This document shows, one piece after another, positions 10,555 to 20,599 of a DNA stretch of 29,970 nt. The notes beneath the pieces are model-generated. The model ran no database searches. It was not told where the DNA came from and worked only from the letters and a program-made list of their open reading frames with translations. Position 1 is the stretch's first letter; the number at the start of each line of letters is the position of its first letter. Made by a program: the position numbers and the translations under genes. This stretch comes from Welwitschia mirabilis (lineage: Eukaryota; Gnetophyta; Gnetopsida; Welwitschiales): assembly GCA_051453625.1 (NCBI GenBank), contig JBOZIK010000001.1:233713265-233743234 (forward strand), given 5' to 3'.

Positions 10555-12320
10555 ACTTACTCCATAAGTCTAATATCATAGTTAAAGGACCCCACTTTTG
10601 ACATCATAGTTACCCAAAAAATTCAATACTATAGTTGAAGGATGCCACATCCAATGTCATAGTTTCCTAGAAAAATAAAAGTTGCACATTTAAGGCCCTA
10701 ATTTCAATTTCATAATTGCATAGAAAACTTGATGTCATATTTTAAGAACTCTACTTTTGATATTATAGTCATCCAAAAAGCTAGACATTGCACTTAAAAA
10801 GCCCTATCTTTGACATCATAGTTACCTTGGAAACCATGACATCACACTTGATCGACTGAAGCCGAATGTCATACTTGACTTGCAATCTCATATTTAATTC
10901 CCTAAACCTAATGTCATACTTGGCGGATTAAAGCCTGAGGTCATACTTAACTCATAGAAGCTTCACATGGTATTTGACCAATTAGAGCTTGATGTCATAC
11001 TTGAATCTCCTATGCCTAACATCATACTTAGCTAATTGGACTCTAATGTCACACTTAACACATGGAATCTAGATGACTCACCTAGCTGATTGGAGCCCAA
11101 CATCACACTTGACACCTTAGAGAGTTGATGTTATACTTGGCTAACTAAAGTCTAACATTGTACTTAGTCATAAAAGTCTGATATCATAGTTGGATTCTAA
11201 TGTTTTATTTGAATGATGGAGGCTTAATATCATACTTAACCAACTAAATTCTAATGTCACACTTAATCATTAAATTTTTCCATCATAGTTGAAGTCCAAC
11301 ATTGCACTTGATCCTCCTAAGGCATGATGTTATACTTAGCCAACTAAAGTCTGACATCATAATTATTCACAGAAGTCTAACATAATAATTGAAGTCTCAT
11401 GTCATAGTTGGTTGATGAAGGTATGCTATCATACTTAGCCAACTAATGTTTGACATCACATTTGATCATAAAGTCTAATAGTTGGAGTTCAATGTCATAC
11501 TTAGATAATAGAGGCTTAACATTACACTTGGATAATTAAAGTTTGATGTTACACTTGGCCATAGAAGTCTAACATCATAGTTGGAGACTTATGTCATATT
11601 GAACTAATTAAGGCCTGATGTTACATTTGATGAATTAAAGTTTAAAATTACACTTCACCACCAGAGGCCTAACATCATAGTTAACCAACTAAAGTTTGAT
11701 GTCACACTTCGTTAGAAAAGTGTGACATCATAGTTAAAGCCAAACATCATACTTGGATACAAGATCCTAACATTCCACTTAAAACTTGATGTTTTACTTA
11801 CTTAAATCAAGTTAATGTTATACTAGAAGGTCGATGTCACACTTGAGTACCAAAGTCTGATCATGTAGTTGAAGTCCAACATCATAGTTAGAGTTTAATG
11901 TTTCAATTAAAGCCTGATGTTACACTTGATTATCAAATTCCGATATTGCACTAAGAACTTGATGTTATACTTGTCTTAAAATAGTTTGATGTCATAAATA
12001 AAGACCAATGACATGCTTGGTTATAAAAGTCTAACATTAAAGCTAAAGCCTAATGTCATACTTGATCATTAAAGTTTGATGTTCCACTTGAACCTTGACA
12101 TTGCACTTGCCTATTTTCAAAGCTTGACATTACAATTGCTTCTTTCTAGGATTATCATTGTAGTTATCATATCTAATATCTAATGTCACACTTTCCTATC
12201 CCTCAGGCCTGTCATCATAATTACCTCTTCTTATGCATGTCATTGCAAAAATACTACTAGGCCTGATGTCATACTTGCGTATCTCACAGGCCTAATGTCA
12301 TAGTTGTTTTTTCTTGTAAT
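10555..12320 (+). repeat. Tandem array 1 of TGAYRTCA motifs (about 27-bp unit)
   Basis: A degenerate minisatellite of dozens of units. Each has the core AGYCTGAYRTCAYACTTG followed by a variable 8-12 bp linker such as GCCAACTAA or ACCATAGA. I measured core-to-core distances between 10864 and 11197: mostly 26-29 bp, with occasional short steps of 16-19 bp. Cores occur as TGATGTCA, TGACATCA, TAATGTCA and AACATCA variants, followed by CACTTG, TACTTG or TAGTTG. The last part (12144-12313) switches to an 85-bp unit with CCTAGG-type phrases, also seen in array 2. The array sits between the leader and gag, has no open frame, and shares its structure with 16383-17780. Confidence 0.9.
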
Positions 12321-12869
12321 AGATGTAATAGTTGTAATAGTTACACAAGTTATTAATTGAACTTGATAGTTACCAAATGTTGATTAAGCCATCATTGATA
12401 GTAGATAATGAACTTTATAAAGAAAAATTATTTAAGACTATTAGAATCTAACCAAAGAGGAGATGACATAAGACAAACACAGAACTCATTAGAGATTTAT
12501 GGAGTAGAGAGTGAATTCTTGGATAAATACTATTAAGAATTAACTAAATGAGATTTTTCTCATAGAATCAAGAATTCTTTAGTAAAATGTAATTTCTCCT
12601 TTCATGTTTGGAATAATAAATCCACCCAATGGAGTATGATCTATAAGCACTATTAAAATGACCTTCCGATTTCAGATGAAACTCTTCTACTAGATAACTT
12701 GATCTTCAAAGTTTAAAAATCAAGCTCTTAAACATATATGTTAATCTTTAAGCATTCCTATCCAATTAAGTAAGTAACTTAATAATAGAAGGAAGAGAAA
12801 GCAATGAAGTTGCAAAAATGATTTGATTACAAATATATAAGGATTTAGTAGGGATTGATAAGGAAGACA
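12321..12869 (+). other. Spacer between array 1 and gag 1
   Basis: This aligns with 17780-18314, for example around AGGAGATGACATAAGACA and CACTATTAAAATGACC against the corresponding positions near 17905 and 18095. It is part of the duplicated retrotransposon module and probably holds the decayed gag N-terminus. Several stops are present in all frames. Confidence 0.65.
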
Positions 12870-13495
12870 TTTCATGGCTTCAACAAATAAAAAAATACTT
12901 CATCCTCTATAATACACGACTAGAAAAAAGATGCATCTATGTTACTATTTTTCATATCAGAAATGCAAAAAAATGTTGGCTTTATTGCTTAAAATTTTTT
13001 TTAACATAGAATTATTTGAAAGATTTTTGTAGAAGAATTTAAGAATAAGTTTATTTTAGATGACTTTATTAAAGATCATATGGTTGAATTTCAATGGCTA
13101 CATTTAGTGAAGCACCTTTATATGAGCATTGATTAGAGTTTCAACACCATATAAAATATCAAAAAAATTGCTTAGAGAAGCATCTTATCAATAGTTTTAT
13201 TGGCACACTCCCACCAAAGATCTGAAGCATTTTATAAACCTTAGAAATCAAATGAATTTAAGATTCTTATAAAAAGATGAGGTACTATTTTGAAGCATAG
13301 GATAATAGATGAATAGATGAATAGATAATCAACCTGGTCAAGCAATCACTCTAACTTCTATTAAAAATCAACATTCTCATAAGGGATTCTAAACAAAAAT
13401 CATTTCTTATAAATGTAAGAAGGAAGGACACATTACTATAAGTTACTCTTTCAAGCATCAAAGTATTGCTCCTACCACATAGAACCAACATTGAG
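12870..13495 (+). pseudogene. gag remnant 1 with broken zinc knuckle
   Basis: Gag encodes the capsid and nucleocapsid of the retrotransposon particle. Translation from about 12870 gives SWLQQIKKYFILYNT and IFHIRNAKKCWLYC, the tryptophan-bearing start of the gag helix domain. Around 13170-13290 comes KNCLEKHLINSFIGTLPP, then a series of TGA/TAA/TAG codons, then MRYYFEA. At about 13397-13440 the CCHC knuckle is recognisable as YKCKKEGHIT, but the first and last zinc cysteines are now Ser and Tyr. At least eight stops are visible. Frames shift near 13060-13150. The same segment order recurs at 18315-18935, which allows the two copies to be aligned. Confidence 0.85.
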
Positions 13496-13790
13496 AACAA
13501 CAATTCCAAGTACTATCTACAAAAAATCTTTATGCTACTCTACATATGATTTGCTTTCTACTTAGTTATATTTTTAGAATTACATGATTCTATTTCTTGT
13601 TTTCTTATTAATTCCTTAGTAAATAGTGATGATTTCTATAATTTTTTCCTTTATTTTTAATTATTACATAAATTAAATATCACCTTCTTCAATGAGTATG
13701 ATTCCTTACTAGGAGTATAAGGAAGTAAACATTAGAATTAACTTTCATTAACCAATCTTATTAATCCCATATTCATTCAAAGATCGAATT
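13496..13790 (+). other. Junction where protease, RT and RNase H should lie
   Basis: Only about 300 bp separate the gag knuckle from the integrase remnant, against several kilobases in an intact gypsy element. The sequence is AT-rich with no catalytic motifs. The equivalent stretch in copy 2 (18936-19190) is the same length and similar in sequence, so the deletion is shared. Confidence 0.7.
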
Positions 13791-14480
13791 ATTAGGGGGA
13801 ACAAAAAGGAATTGGATTTACATCTTATGCAGAAAGTTTCCAGATTTCATGGAATCCCACAAGTTATCATTTCAAGTAGAGAACCTAAGTTCACATTTTA
13901 AGTTCAGTACCATTTATTATTTGGAAGCTAAGAAAATGTCTAGATCTCAATTTAATGCTCATATTTAGAGGCTATGTATAAAAGAAACTACTCAACTCCA
14001 ATAAGTTGATTGGATTTCAAATAAAGAGAGATTGAAAAAAAAACAAATTACACTCCAAGGAGAAGATAATAAAAGAGCTTATTAACAGGATAAAAAAGAC
14101 ATTAATAAGTAGCCCAAGATTTGTACAAGGAATTCTATGACCAACACATTCTAGTTAAACATTTCAAATCAAATATCAATTACTACTATAAATCACAAAA
14201 AGAATTGAAGATTTAGCTTATAAGTTATGGTTGTCATCCAAGATATTTTAACTTCATCCAGTAATTCATGTCATTCTTTAAAAGCCCTATAATAAAATAT
14301 CAAGATTACACACTTAATGGGAAATCTCACTCTTAGCATTCAGCCTAAGAAGATATTAGACACTTGTATAAAGAAACTTTAAAACAAAACCATAAATAAA
14401 GTAATAACTAAAATGGACACATTGTAATAAGGATATATGGGGAAATAGGAAGTTATGCAATAAGACCCTTTTCCATTTAT
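13791..14480 (+). pseudogene. Integrase C-terminus and chromodomain-like remnant 1
   Basis: Reading starts near 13830 with FHGIPQVIISSREPKF, matching the end of the gypsy integrase core (the usual form is LHGIP..I.SDRDPKF, with the conserved acidic residue changed here). Further on, about 14205-14280 reads RIEDLAYKL then SSKIF, a stop, and LHPVIHVIL, the GPY/F-type C-terminal module. A decayed segment at 14345-14470 corresponds to the chromodomain-like tail better preserved in copy 2. Integrase inserts the cDNA; chromodomains direct it to marked chromatin. Many stops and frameshifts make this nonfunctional. Confidence 0.8.
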
Positions 14481-14544
14481 TTAAAAACATGTGATGAATA
14501 TGTATTATATGTTTGTTTTATGTATCCTTAATTGATCTTCATAT

Positions 14545-14644
14545 NNNNNNNNNNNNNNNNNNNNNNNNNNNNNNNNNNNNNNNNNNNNNNNNNNNNNNNN
14601 NNNNNNNNNNNNNNNNNNNNNNNNNNNNNNNNNNNNNNNNNNNN
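14545..14644. other. Assembly gap (100 N)
   Basis: A 100-N placeholder. The bases before it (TGTTTGTTTTATGTATCC onward, through 14544) are identical over about 35 bp to 19829-19864 in copy 2. The sequence after the gap differs from what follows copy 2. Confidence 0.99.
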
Positions 14645-14664
14645 TGTGTGTGTGTGAGAGAGAG
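14645..14664. repeat. TG/GA microsatellite at gap edge
   Basis: TGTGTGTGTGTG followed by AGAGAGAGG immediately after the N run. Such simple repeats often break assemblies, which may explain the gap. Confidence 0.9.
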
Positions 14665-16380
14665 GAAGAGATAACAAACAATATAAATCCTACTTTAAAA
14701 CATAGAAAAAAAGTATAAAGGGAGTACATTGCAAAAACAAAACTAAAAAACACACAAATTCCAAGATGAATATTTAGTAGTAAGCATGTCCAATCCTACA
14801 TTAAAGCCAACATAACCTTATGGCACATGTGAATAGGATATGCTTATAAAAGGCTTAAGTGGATTAGGAAGAATCTTCCCTTTGGCATTTTTAATCAGTA
14901 AGCAAACCATGTTCATTGACTTACTATAATAATGTTTTAATATGTTCATAATATAATGAAGTGAGATTTCACGATGCTCCTTGAAAATATTTTGTGGATG
15001 ATATACGGTGCAAAGATAGGTGATCAATATGTACATCCTTCTAAATGAGAATTGCTAATGTGGCCTCTATTTGTTAAAAAAATTTTTGTTGCAACTTCTA
15101 CTTCTTTAGGAAGAGGAAGTTAAAACCAAGAATAATAATAGTGAATAATGAATATTTATTTTTACAAAATAAATATGAAGACAATAAGACATAGGTACCT
15201 TAAGCATAAGAATTAAACTTCAAAACCTTATAATTATTGCAATGTTTAATAGGCCAAGCAAAGAGTTACCTTTAATTCATTGGAGATAATTCAAGAATTT
15301 CTACAAATAGAATTCTAAGACATCATAAGAAGATGCAAGATTCAATAGAAATGCAGTCACACTCACATGGATTTCAAACTAGTATAGAAAATAATACACC
15401 TCAAACCTTCATAAGATTTATTAAGAAAGAATTAGAAACAAGTACTTATAGACAAGTAATACATCTCAAAATTTTATAAGAAACTAGTAACTTCAATAAA
15501 AAACAAGAATCCATGTAGACCTTAAAAGGGATACAAAATAAAGGAACTTACAAGAATGTAGATAAATCTAGGGCCATACCCAATATTTGATGCAAAATTT
15601 CTAATCTTCTGAAGACTTTAAGACTTTAAGGATTTTAAGACTTCAGTGTTTCTAGACTCCAATGCTTCTAAATCTTTAAAATTTAAAGTTATCAAGATCT
15701 AATAATAGAGGATTTTTTAATAACATAGAAATATTAAGAGAAGGAAGTCCTATATATAATAAAAAGATGTAGGAGATATGAAGAGATACTATCTTAAAGA
15801 GGATATGAAAAGACACCATCTTGAAAAATAAAAATGTTAGGATTCCATAACTTTCAATCATTAATTTTCTTGACCATTGGGTATATTTAATATTTCATCA
15901 TAATAATAACTTCTCATCATGTTAAATATTTATTTTGCCAAAAAAAAAAAAGATGGCTTCATCATTAAATGCATAAATTAGAAAATTCAAGTTCTTTAGA
16001 ATTTTTCAAAGTAAGAAAAAAGAAGACAAGTTTGCCACATATCAATTTAATAAATATAGTTTTTTCAAATTCCAAAATAATAATTAATGCTAATTTAAAT
16101 AAATCATTTAGAAGGAAATTTTAAAATTTTAAAAGAATTCCACTATCTTTCCATAATAAGTAAATGGAAACTTAATAGTAGATATTTTTATTTAACCAAG
16201 ATGAGACATTTAGAAATAAATTTCAAGAAATAACATCAAGATAAAATTTCATTACCTATACATATTTTTCCATTTGTAATAAATATTTTAGCCTATAAGA
16301 TATTAATTTATACTATGTTACTTATTAAAATATATAAATCATTCTTAAGCTAAGTTTTAAAACTTTTTTAAAAATTGGGA
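14665..16380. other. Unmatched stretch between the two retrotransposon modules
   Basis: About 1.7 kb with no counterpart I can align in the first module and no LTR. It contains an imperfect 65-bp tandem duplication (15377-15506: AATACACCTCAAA at 15393 and AATACATCTCAAA at 15458) and a run of AAGACTTT repeats (15611-15645). CTATATATAATA near 15751 would read as a TATA-like box on either strand. No protein family is recognisable. It may be an older inserted element or the remains of a second element's 5' part. Confidence 0.5.
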
Positions 16381-16382
16381 TT

Positions 16383-17080
16383 TGACACATCATAGTTAAA
16401 ACCTGATGTTGCACTTGACTAACTAAAGTCTAACATCATACTTGGTGAATTGAAGCCTAATGTTGCACTTGAAAGATTAAAGCTCAATGTCACACTTGAC
16501 CATAGGATCTTGATGTCATACTTGAAACCTAATATTGCACTTTTCCAAAAGTAGTTTGATATTACAATCAAAGGTTGACATCACATTTAGGCATCTAAAT
16601 CTGATGTCACAGTTGGAGGTTAATGTCACACTTGGGTATGGAATCCTAATGTTGCACTTAGAACATGACATTGTATCTGGAACTCAGTGTCACACATAAA
16701 TGCTAATGTCATGCTTAGGTATCAAATTTTAATATCATAGTTAAACTCTGATGTCAGACTTTGATGTCACACTTGATCACCAAAGTCTGACATCATACTT
16801 GAAACTCCATGTCACACTTGGACAGACTAGTTTAATGTTGCACTTAGAACTTGATGTCACACTTGTCCTAGAGTAGCCTGATGTCACACTTGAAACTTAA
16901 TGTCACACTTGTGCTAAAGTAATCTCATGTTGTACTTGTAAGCCAATGTTGCACTTGATCATGGAATTCTAACATCAAAGTTGAAGCCTAAGGTCACACT
17001 TGATTACTAAAGTCTAATGTTATACTTGGAACCTAACATCACATTTGGCTATTTTCAAGATCTGATGTCATACTTAATAT
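16383..17080 (+). repeat. Tandem array 2, irregular TGAYRTCA part
   Basis: The same kind of array as 10555-12143: cores such as CTGATGTTGCACTTG, CTAACATCATACTTG and TTGATGTCACACTTG with short linkers. Many units here are shorter, with phrases like GGAACTYRRTGTCACA. There is no open frame. It lies upstream of gag 2 in the same relative position as array 1. Confidence 0.9.
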
Positions 17081-17780
17081 TCCCAGATATATCATTATAG
17101 TAATTCCCTATCAAGCTTAACATTAACATTTCTTATTTTTAAGATTTGACATCATACTTATTCTTCCTAGGCTTATCATTGCAGTAATGTACTATTATGC
17201 CTAACATCACACTTGCCTATATCTAAGTTTTAACATCACACTTGCCTCTTTCTAGACTTGTCATTATAGTAATCAACTATCAAGATTGATGACATACTTA
17301 TCTATTTCTAAGTTTTAATGTCATACTTACCTACTCCTAGGTCTATCATTGTAGAAATCTACTATAAAGTCTGATGTCATACTTGTATGTTTCGAAGGTC
17401 TGACATCACACATACCTCTTCTTAGGCTTATTATCATAATAATCCACTACCATACCTAATGTCACACTTATCTATTTCTAAGTTCTAATATTATACTTAG
17501 CTCTTCCTAGGCTTGTCGCCTTAGTAATCCACTACTAGACATGATGTTAGATCTGCCAGTTTTCAAAGTTTGACATCACACTTTCCTCTTCCTAGGCCTA
17601 TTATTATAATAACCCACTGTCAAGCCTAATATTACACTTGCATGTTTCCAAATCCTAAAGTTATAGTTGTGTCTTTTTAGGCCTATTATCATAGTTCTCC
17701 ATAATTAGGCCTGATGTTTCACTTACCTATCCCATAGGCTTGATGTCATACTTGCCTCTCCATAAGCCTGATTTCATAGT
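17081..17780 (+). repeat. Tandem array 2, regular 85-bp repeat block
   Basis: The phrase TCCTAGGCYTRTCATTRTAG recurs at 17165, 17250, 17335, 17420, 17505, 17590 and 17675, exactly 85 bp apart each time, with degenerate copies at 17081 and about 17759. Each unit holds two TGAYRTCA-type cores, one after AATCCACTATCAAGCC and one after CTATTTCTAAG. The unvarying spacing, against heavy base substitution, means few indels since amplification. Array 1 ends with two units of the same 85-bp type (12144 and 12229). Confidence 0.92.
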
Positions 17781-18314
17781 TGCCTTCCCTTATGGCAATT
17801 TCAATAATTATGAAAGTTATCAAATATTAATCAATCATCATGATAGTTATAGAATTACCTTTGAAAAACAAATCTATTTAATGCTAGTAGAATCCACAAA
17901 AATAGGGATGACAAAAGGGAGACAGAGAACATGTTGAAGAGTTATGAAACAGAGAGGGAATTCTCAAATAGATATTGTTGAGAACCAATTAAATAAGGTT
18001 TACACACAAAATCAATAACTCTTTAATAAAATTTCCTTATTCCTTTCACAATTAGAACAACCAGATCACTCAATAGAGCATGATCTATAGGCACCACTAA
18101 AATAGCCCTCCACTTTTAGGTAAAACTCTCTTACTAAATAAGTTAATCTCTAAAGTTTACAAACAAGGATATTAAATGTAGAAGACAATCTTTAAGCATT
18201 CATATCGAACTGAGAAAATGGCCTAGTAGTAGAAGAAAAGAAAGTAATTAATACACAAAATAAATTGATTTGCAAATATATGAGAGTAAAGCAATAACCA
18301 ATAAAGAAGCTACA
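17781..18314 (+). other. Spacer between array 2 and gag 2
   Basis: Counterpart of 12321-12869 in the first module. It includes the 65-codon frame 17740-17937, which starts inside the array and is probably chance. Confidence 0.6.
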
Positions 18315-18935
18315 GCATGGATACAATAGATGAAAAACTACTTTATCCTACAAAATACACCAATAATGAGAAGACGCATCTATGTTGTTATCTTTCTCAT
18401 CAGAAATGCATAAGAATGATGGCTTTTATGCTAATAAAAATTTAACATAGAACCATTTAGAAGATTTTTATAGAATAATTTAAAAGGAATTTTATCCATG
18501 ATAATTTTATTAAGGATGAAATGGTTAAATTTCAATACCTACATTTGTAAAAGTGCCTGTTGAATGATCATTGGTCAAAATTCCAATAGCTAGTGAAGTG
18601 TCAAAAAAAATTTTTAGAGGATCACCTTATTAATAGTTTTATTGAAATATTTCCATCAAACGCTTATAGCATCCTATGTACCTTAGAAATCAAATCAATT
18701 GAAGATGCTTATAGAAAGATGAGGTACTATCTTAAAGCATAATATAATAGGTGGATTAATAACTAGCCTAATCAAGCAAGTACTCTAACCTCTATTATAA
18801 TTCAACCTCCTCATGATGGATTCCAAGGTAACATTATCTATTGGAAATGTAAGAAGGAAAGATACATTATTAGAAACTACCCTTCAAAGGATTAAAGTGC
18901 TACTCCTCCCACACAAAATCAACCTTAAAGAAAGC
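18315..18935 (+). pseudogene. gag remnant 2 with broken zinc knuckle
   Basis: This is the better-preserved gag copy. It reads AWIQ, a stop, MKNYFILQNT, then RRRIYVVIFLIRNA and, after stops, the WLL of the Trp motif. From about 18600 one frame continues through KKFLEDHLINSFIEIF, SIEDAYRKMRYYLKA, a TAA, NRWINN, a TAG, and PNQASTLTSIIIQPPHDGF to the knuckle at about 18838-18890 (YWKCKKERYIIRNYPSKD), where two cysteines and the histidine are all Tyr. The helical region ahead of a basic CCHC knuckle fits gypsy gag. Comparison with copy 1 shows independent decay of the same ancestor. Confidence 0.88.
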
Positions 18936-19190
18936 AATGCCAAGTACCTGTAAAACTCCTATACACTACCCTATACACATGGTTTTACATGGTTTTATGT
19001 CTTATTTTATTATTGATTTCCCAATATATAGTAATATCTCCTATAAGGTTTTCTTGTTTATTATTTTATAAATTAAATATCACCTTATTTAATGAATATG
19101 ATTTCTCAATAAGAGTAGAAGAAAGTAAATATTAGAATTAACTTTCATCAACCAATCTTATTAGTCCATATTCATTTGGAGAATGAATTA
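18936..19190 (+). other. Junction lacking protease, RT and RNase H (copy 2)
   Basis: This aligns base for base, with substitutions, to 13496-13790, sharing phrases such as TAAATTAAATATCACCTT and ATTAGAATTAACTTTCATC. The pol deletion therefore predates the split of the two modules. Confidence 0.75.
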
Positions 19191-19800
19191 TTAATCAGGA
19201 GGAAGAGAAATTGGCTTTACATTTTATGCAAGAAGTTTTTAGATTTCATAGAGCTCCATAAGTTATCATTTCAAGTATAGATCTCAAGTTCCTCTCTAGA
19301 GTTTAGTAGTATCTATCATGTGAAAGATAAAAATCTTCTAGATCTTGATTCAATGTTTATTCTTAAAGGCTATGTATGGAAGAAACTAATCAACTTAGAG
19401 ATAACTATATTTCATACAAAGAGAGATTGAAAGAAAGAAGGAATTTCATTTCAAGAAGAAGATAATAGAAGAGTTCATCAACAAGATTAAAACAGAATTG
19501 ATAAGTAGCTCAAGATTATTATAATGGATGCTATGGCCACACACATTCTGGTCAAATCTTTTAAATTAAAGATTAACTACTACTATAAATCATAGATAGA
19601 ATTGAAATTTTGGCTTATAAATTAGAGTTATTATCCAAGATTTTTCAACTTCATCTAGCAATCCCTATTGAGGAGATATTAGATACTTACATTAATAAAC
19701 TTTAAAACAAAACCATAAAGAAAGTATTAGCTAAAATGAACTCGTTGTAAAAATATATGTCGAAATAGAGAGTTATGCAATAAGACCTTTTTCTATTTAT
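19191..19800 (+). pseudogene. Integrase C-terminus and chromodomain-like remnant 2
   Basis: Reading at about 19215-19290 gives HFMQEVFRFHRAP, a stop, VIISSIDLKFLSR, the end of the integrase core. At 19595-19660 the text reads IEILAYKLELLSKIFQLHLAI, the C-terminal module. At 19665-19790 it reads EEILDTYINKL, a stop, NKTIKKVLAKMNSL, then stops around VMQ, which resembles the chromodomain VLVKW...WE pattern with both tryptophans lost. This supports a chromovirus-like origin. It lies about 230 bp upstream of the polypurine tract, as expected for the pol 3' end. Confidence 0.82.
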
Positions 19801-20005
19801 TCAAGAAAATGTGATGTATATGTATTTTATGTTTGTTTTATGTATCCTTAATTGATCTTCATATCAATGAATGGCAAGGGGATGCAAGCCAAAGCAGTCC
19901 ATCCATTAAGGAATTAAGGCTTAGAACTAAATATGGAAAACTTGGTAATGCAGGTATAAGTAGTTCATTCATTGGAGAATCAACACTCAAAGATAAGTTA
20001 AGAAA

Positions 20006-20020
20006 TTAAAGGGGAGGAAA
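20006..20020 (+). other. Polypurine tract
   Basis: The purine run TTAAAGGGGAGGAAA directly precedes the TG of the 3' LTR. It is the plus-strand primer of reverse transcription and confirms the element's orientation and LTR start. Confidence 0.88.
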
Positions 20021-20370
20021 TGTACTATTTCAAGATCACTCTTAATTAAGTTATTATTATTAAATATAATTAAAGTATAGTTAAGTATCACTTCTATTAT
20101 AATAAAAAGGCATAACCCTTGAATTATAGCCTTTCATCTTGGTTCTTAAGCCCTTGACATTAGGTAGGGATGAATAGACTAACACATCTTTACCTTTAAC
20201 TACTAATCTGAGACCATAATAAGGCATACAAAATAAAATAATTATATTTTAATAAAGAAATACTTCATTTTTATTTGATTCATGTGTTATTAAATTTATT
20301 TTTTTCAGTTTCCAATATTTCTTATTAAAATGTGTAATTAAATCCTAATTTAGTAATTTCAAACATTACA
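20021..20370 (+). repeat. 3' LTR of the gypsy element
   Basis: Begins TGTACTATTTCAAG and ends AAACATTACA. It aligns with 9467-9888 (see that entry). It lacks the internal duplication of the 5' copy and has a different middle section around 20180-20220. The sequence TATTATAATAAAAAGG near 20088 could be a weak TATA-like element, but this is not demonstrated. Confidence 0.85.
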
Positions 20371-20599
20371 CAACTATTTCATGCATACTTGAATTCTAGC
20401 ATTTGATATTCTAATAAAGTTCCTCTAATTGAATTAAGATATCTTCATGCTATTTAATATGAGTTGATCTCTAGACTATTGAAATTTATTCTATTAAGTG
20501 GATTTGTTAGAATGTTCATAACTTGATCTATTTTTTAGAGGATAAGGATAGGTAGGTAGCTATATGGCATACAAATTCCTAATAAAACTTGAACCCATG

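Larger units (their letters stand above)
9467..20370 (+). mobile_element. Decayed Ty3/gypsy (chromovirus-like) LTR retrotransposon with duplicated body
   Basis: A composite element of about 10.9 kb in plus orientation. It has a 5' LTR, a primer binding site, a leader, array 1, gag 1, integrase/chromodomain 1, a gap and unmatched sequence, array 2, gag 2, integrase/chromodomain 2, a polypurine tract and a 3' LTR. Gypsy identity comes from the gag-type helix region, a CCHC-like knuckle, an integrase C-terminus with a YKL...IHPV-type phrase and a chromodomain-like tail. The order gag then integrase fits, but protease, reverse transcriptase and RNase H are missing from both copies. No 5-bp target-site duplication is evident: TATAA precedes the 5' LTR and CAACT follows the 3' LTR. 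All coding parts carry many stops, so the element cannot move on its own. It may be two related insertions fused, or one element with an internal duplication. Confidence 0.85.

Noticed and set aside
10555-17780. CRISPR-like repeat arrays
   Set aside because: Units are degenerate, linkers are only about 8-12 bp and not unique spacers, and the arrays lie inside a plant LTR retrotransposon. These are minisatellites.
17740-17937. 65-codon plus-strand frame as a small gene
   Set aside because: It begins within the tandem array, runs into the retrotransposon spacer and has no similarity or conserved counterpart frame in module 1.
9462-20375. Target-site duplication flanking the gypsy LTR pair
   Set aside because: TATAA before the 5' LTR and CAACT after the 3' LTR do not match; either they have decayed or the LTRs come from different insertions.
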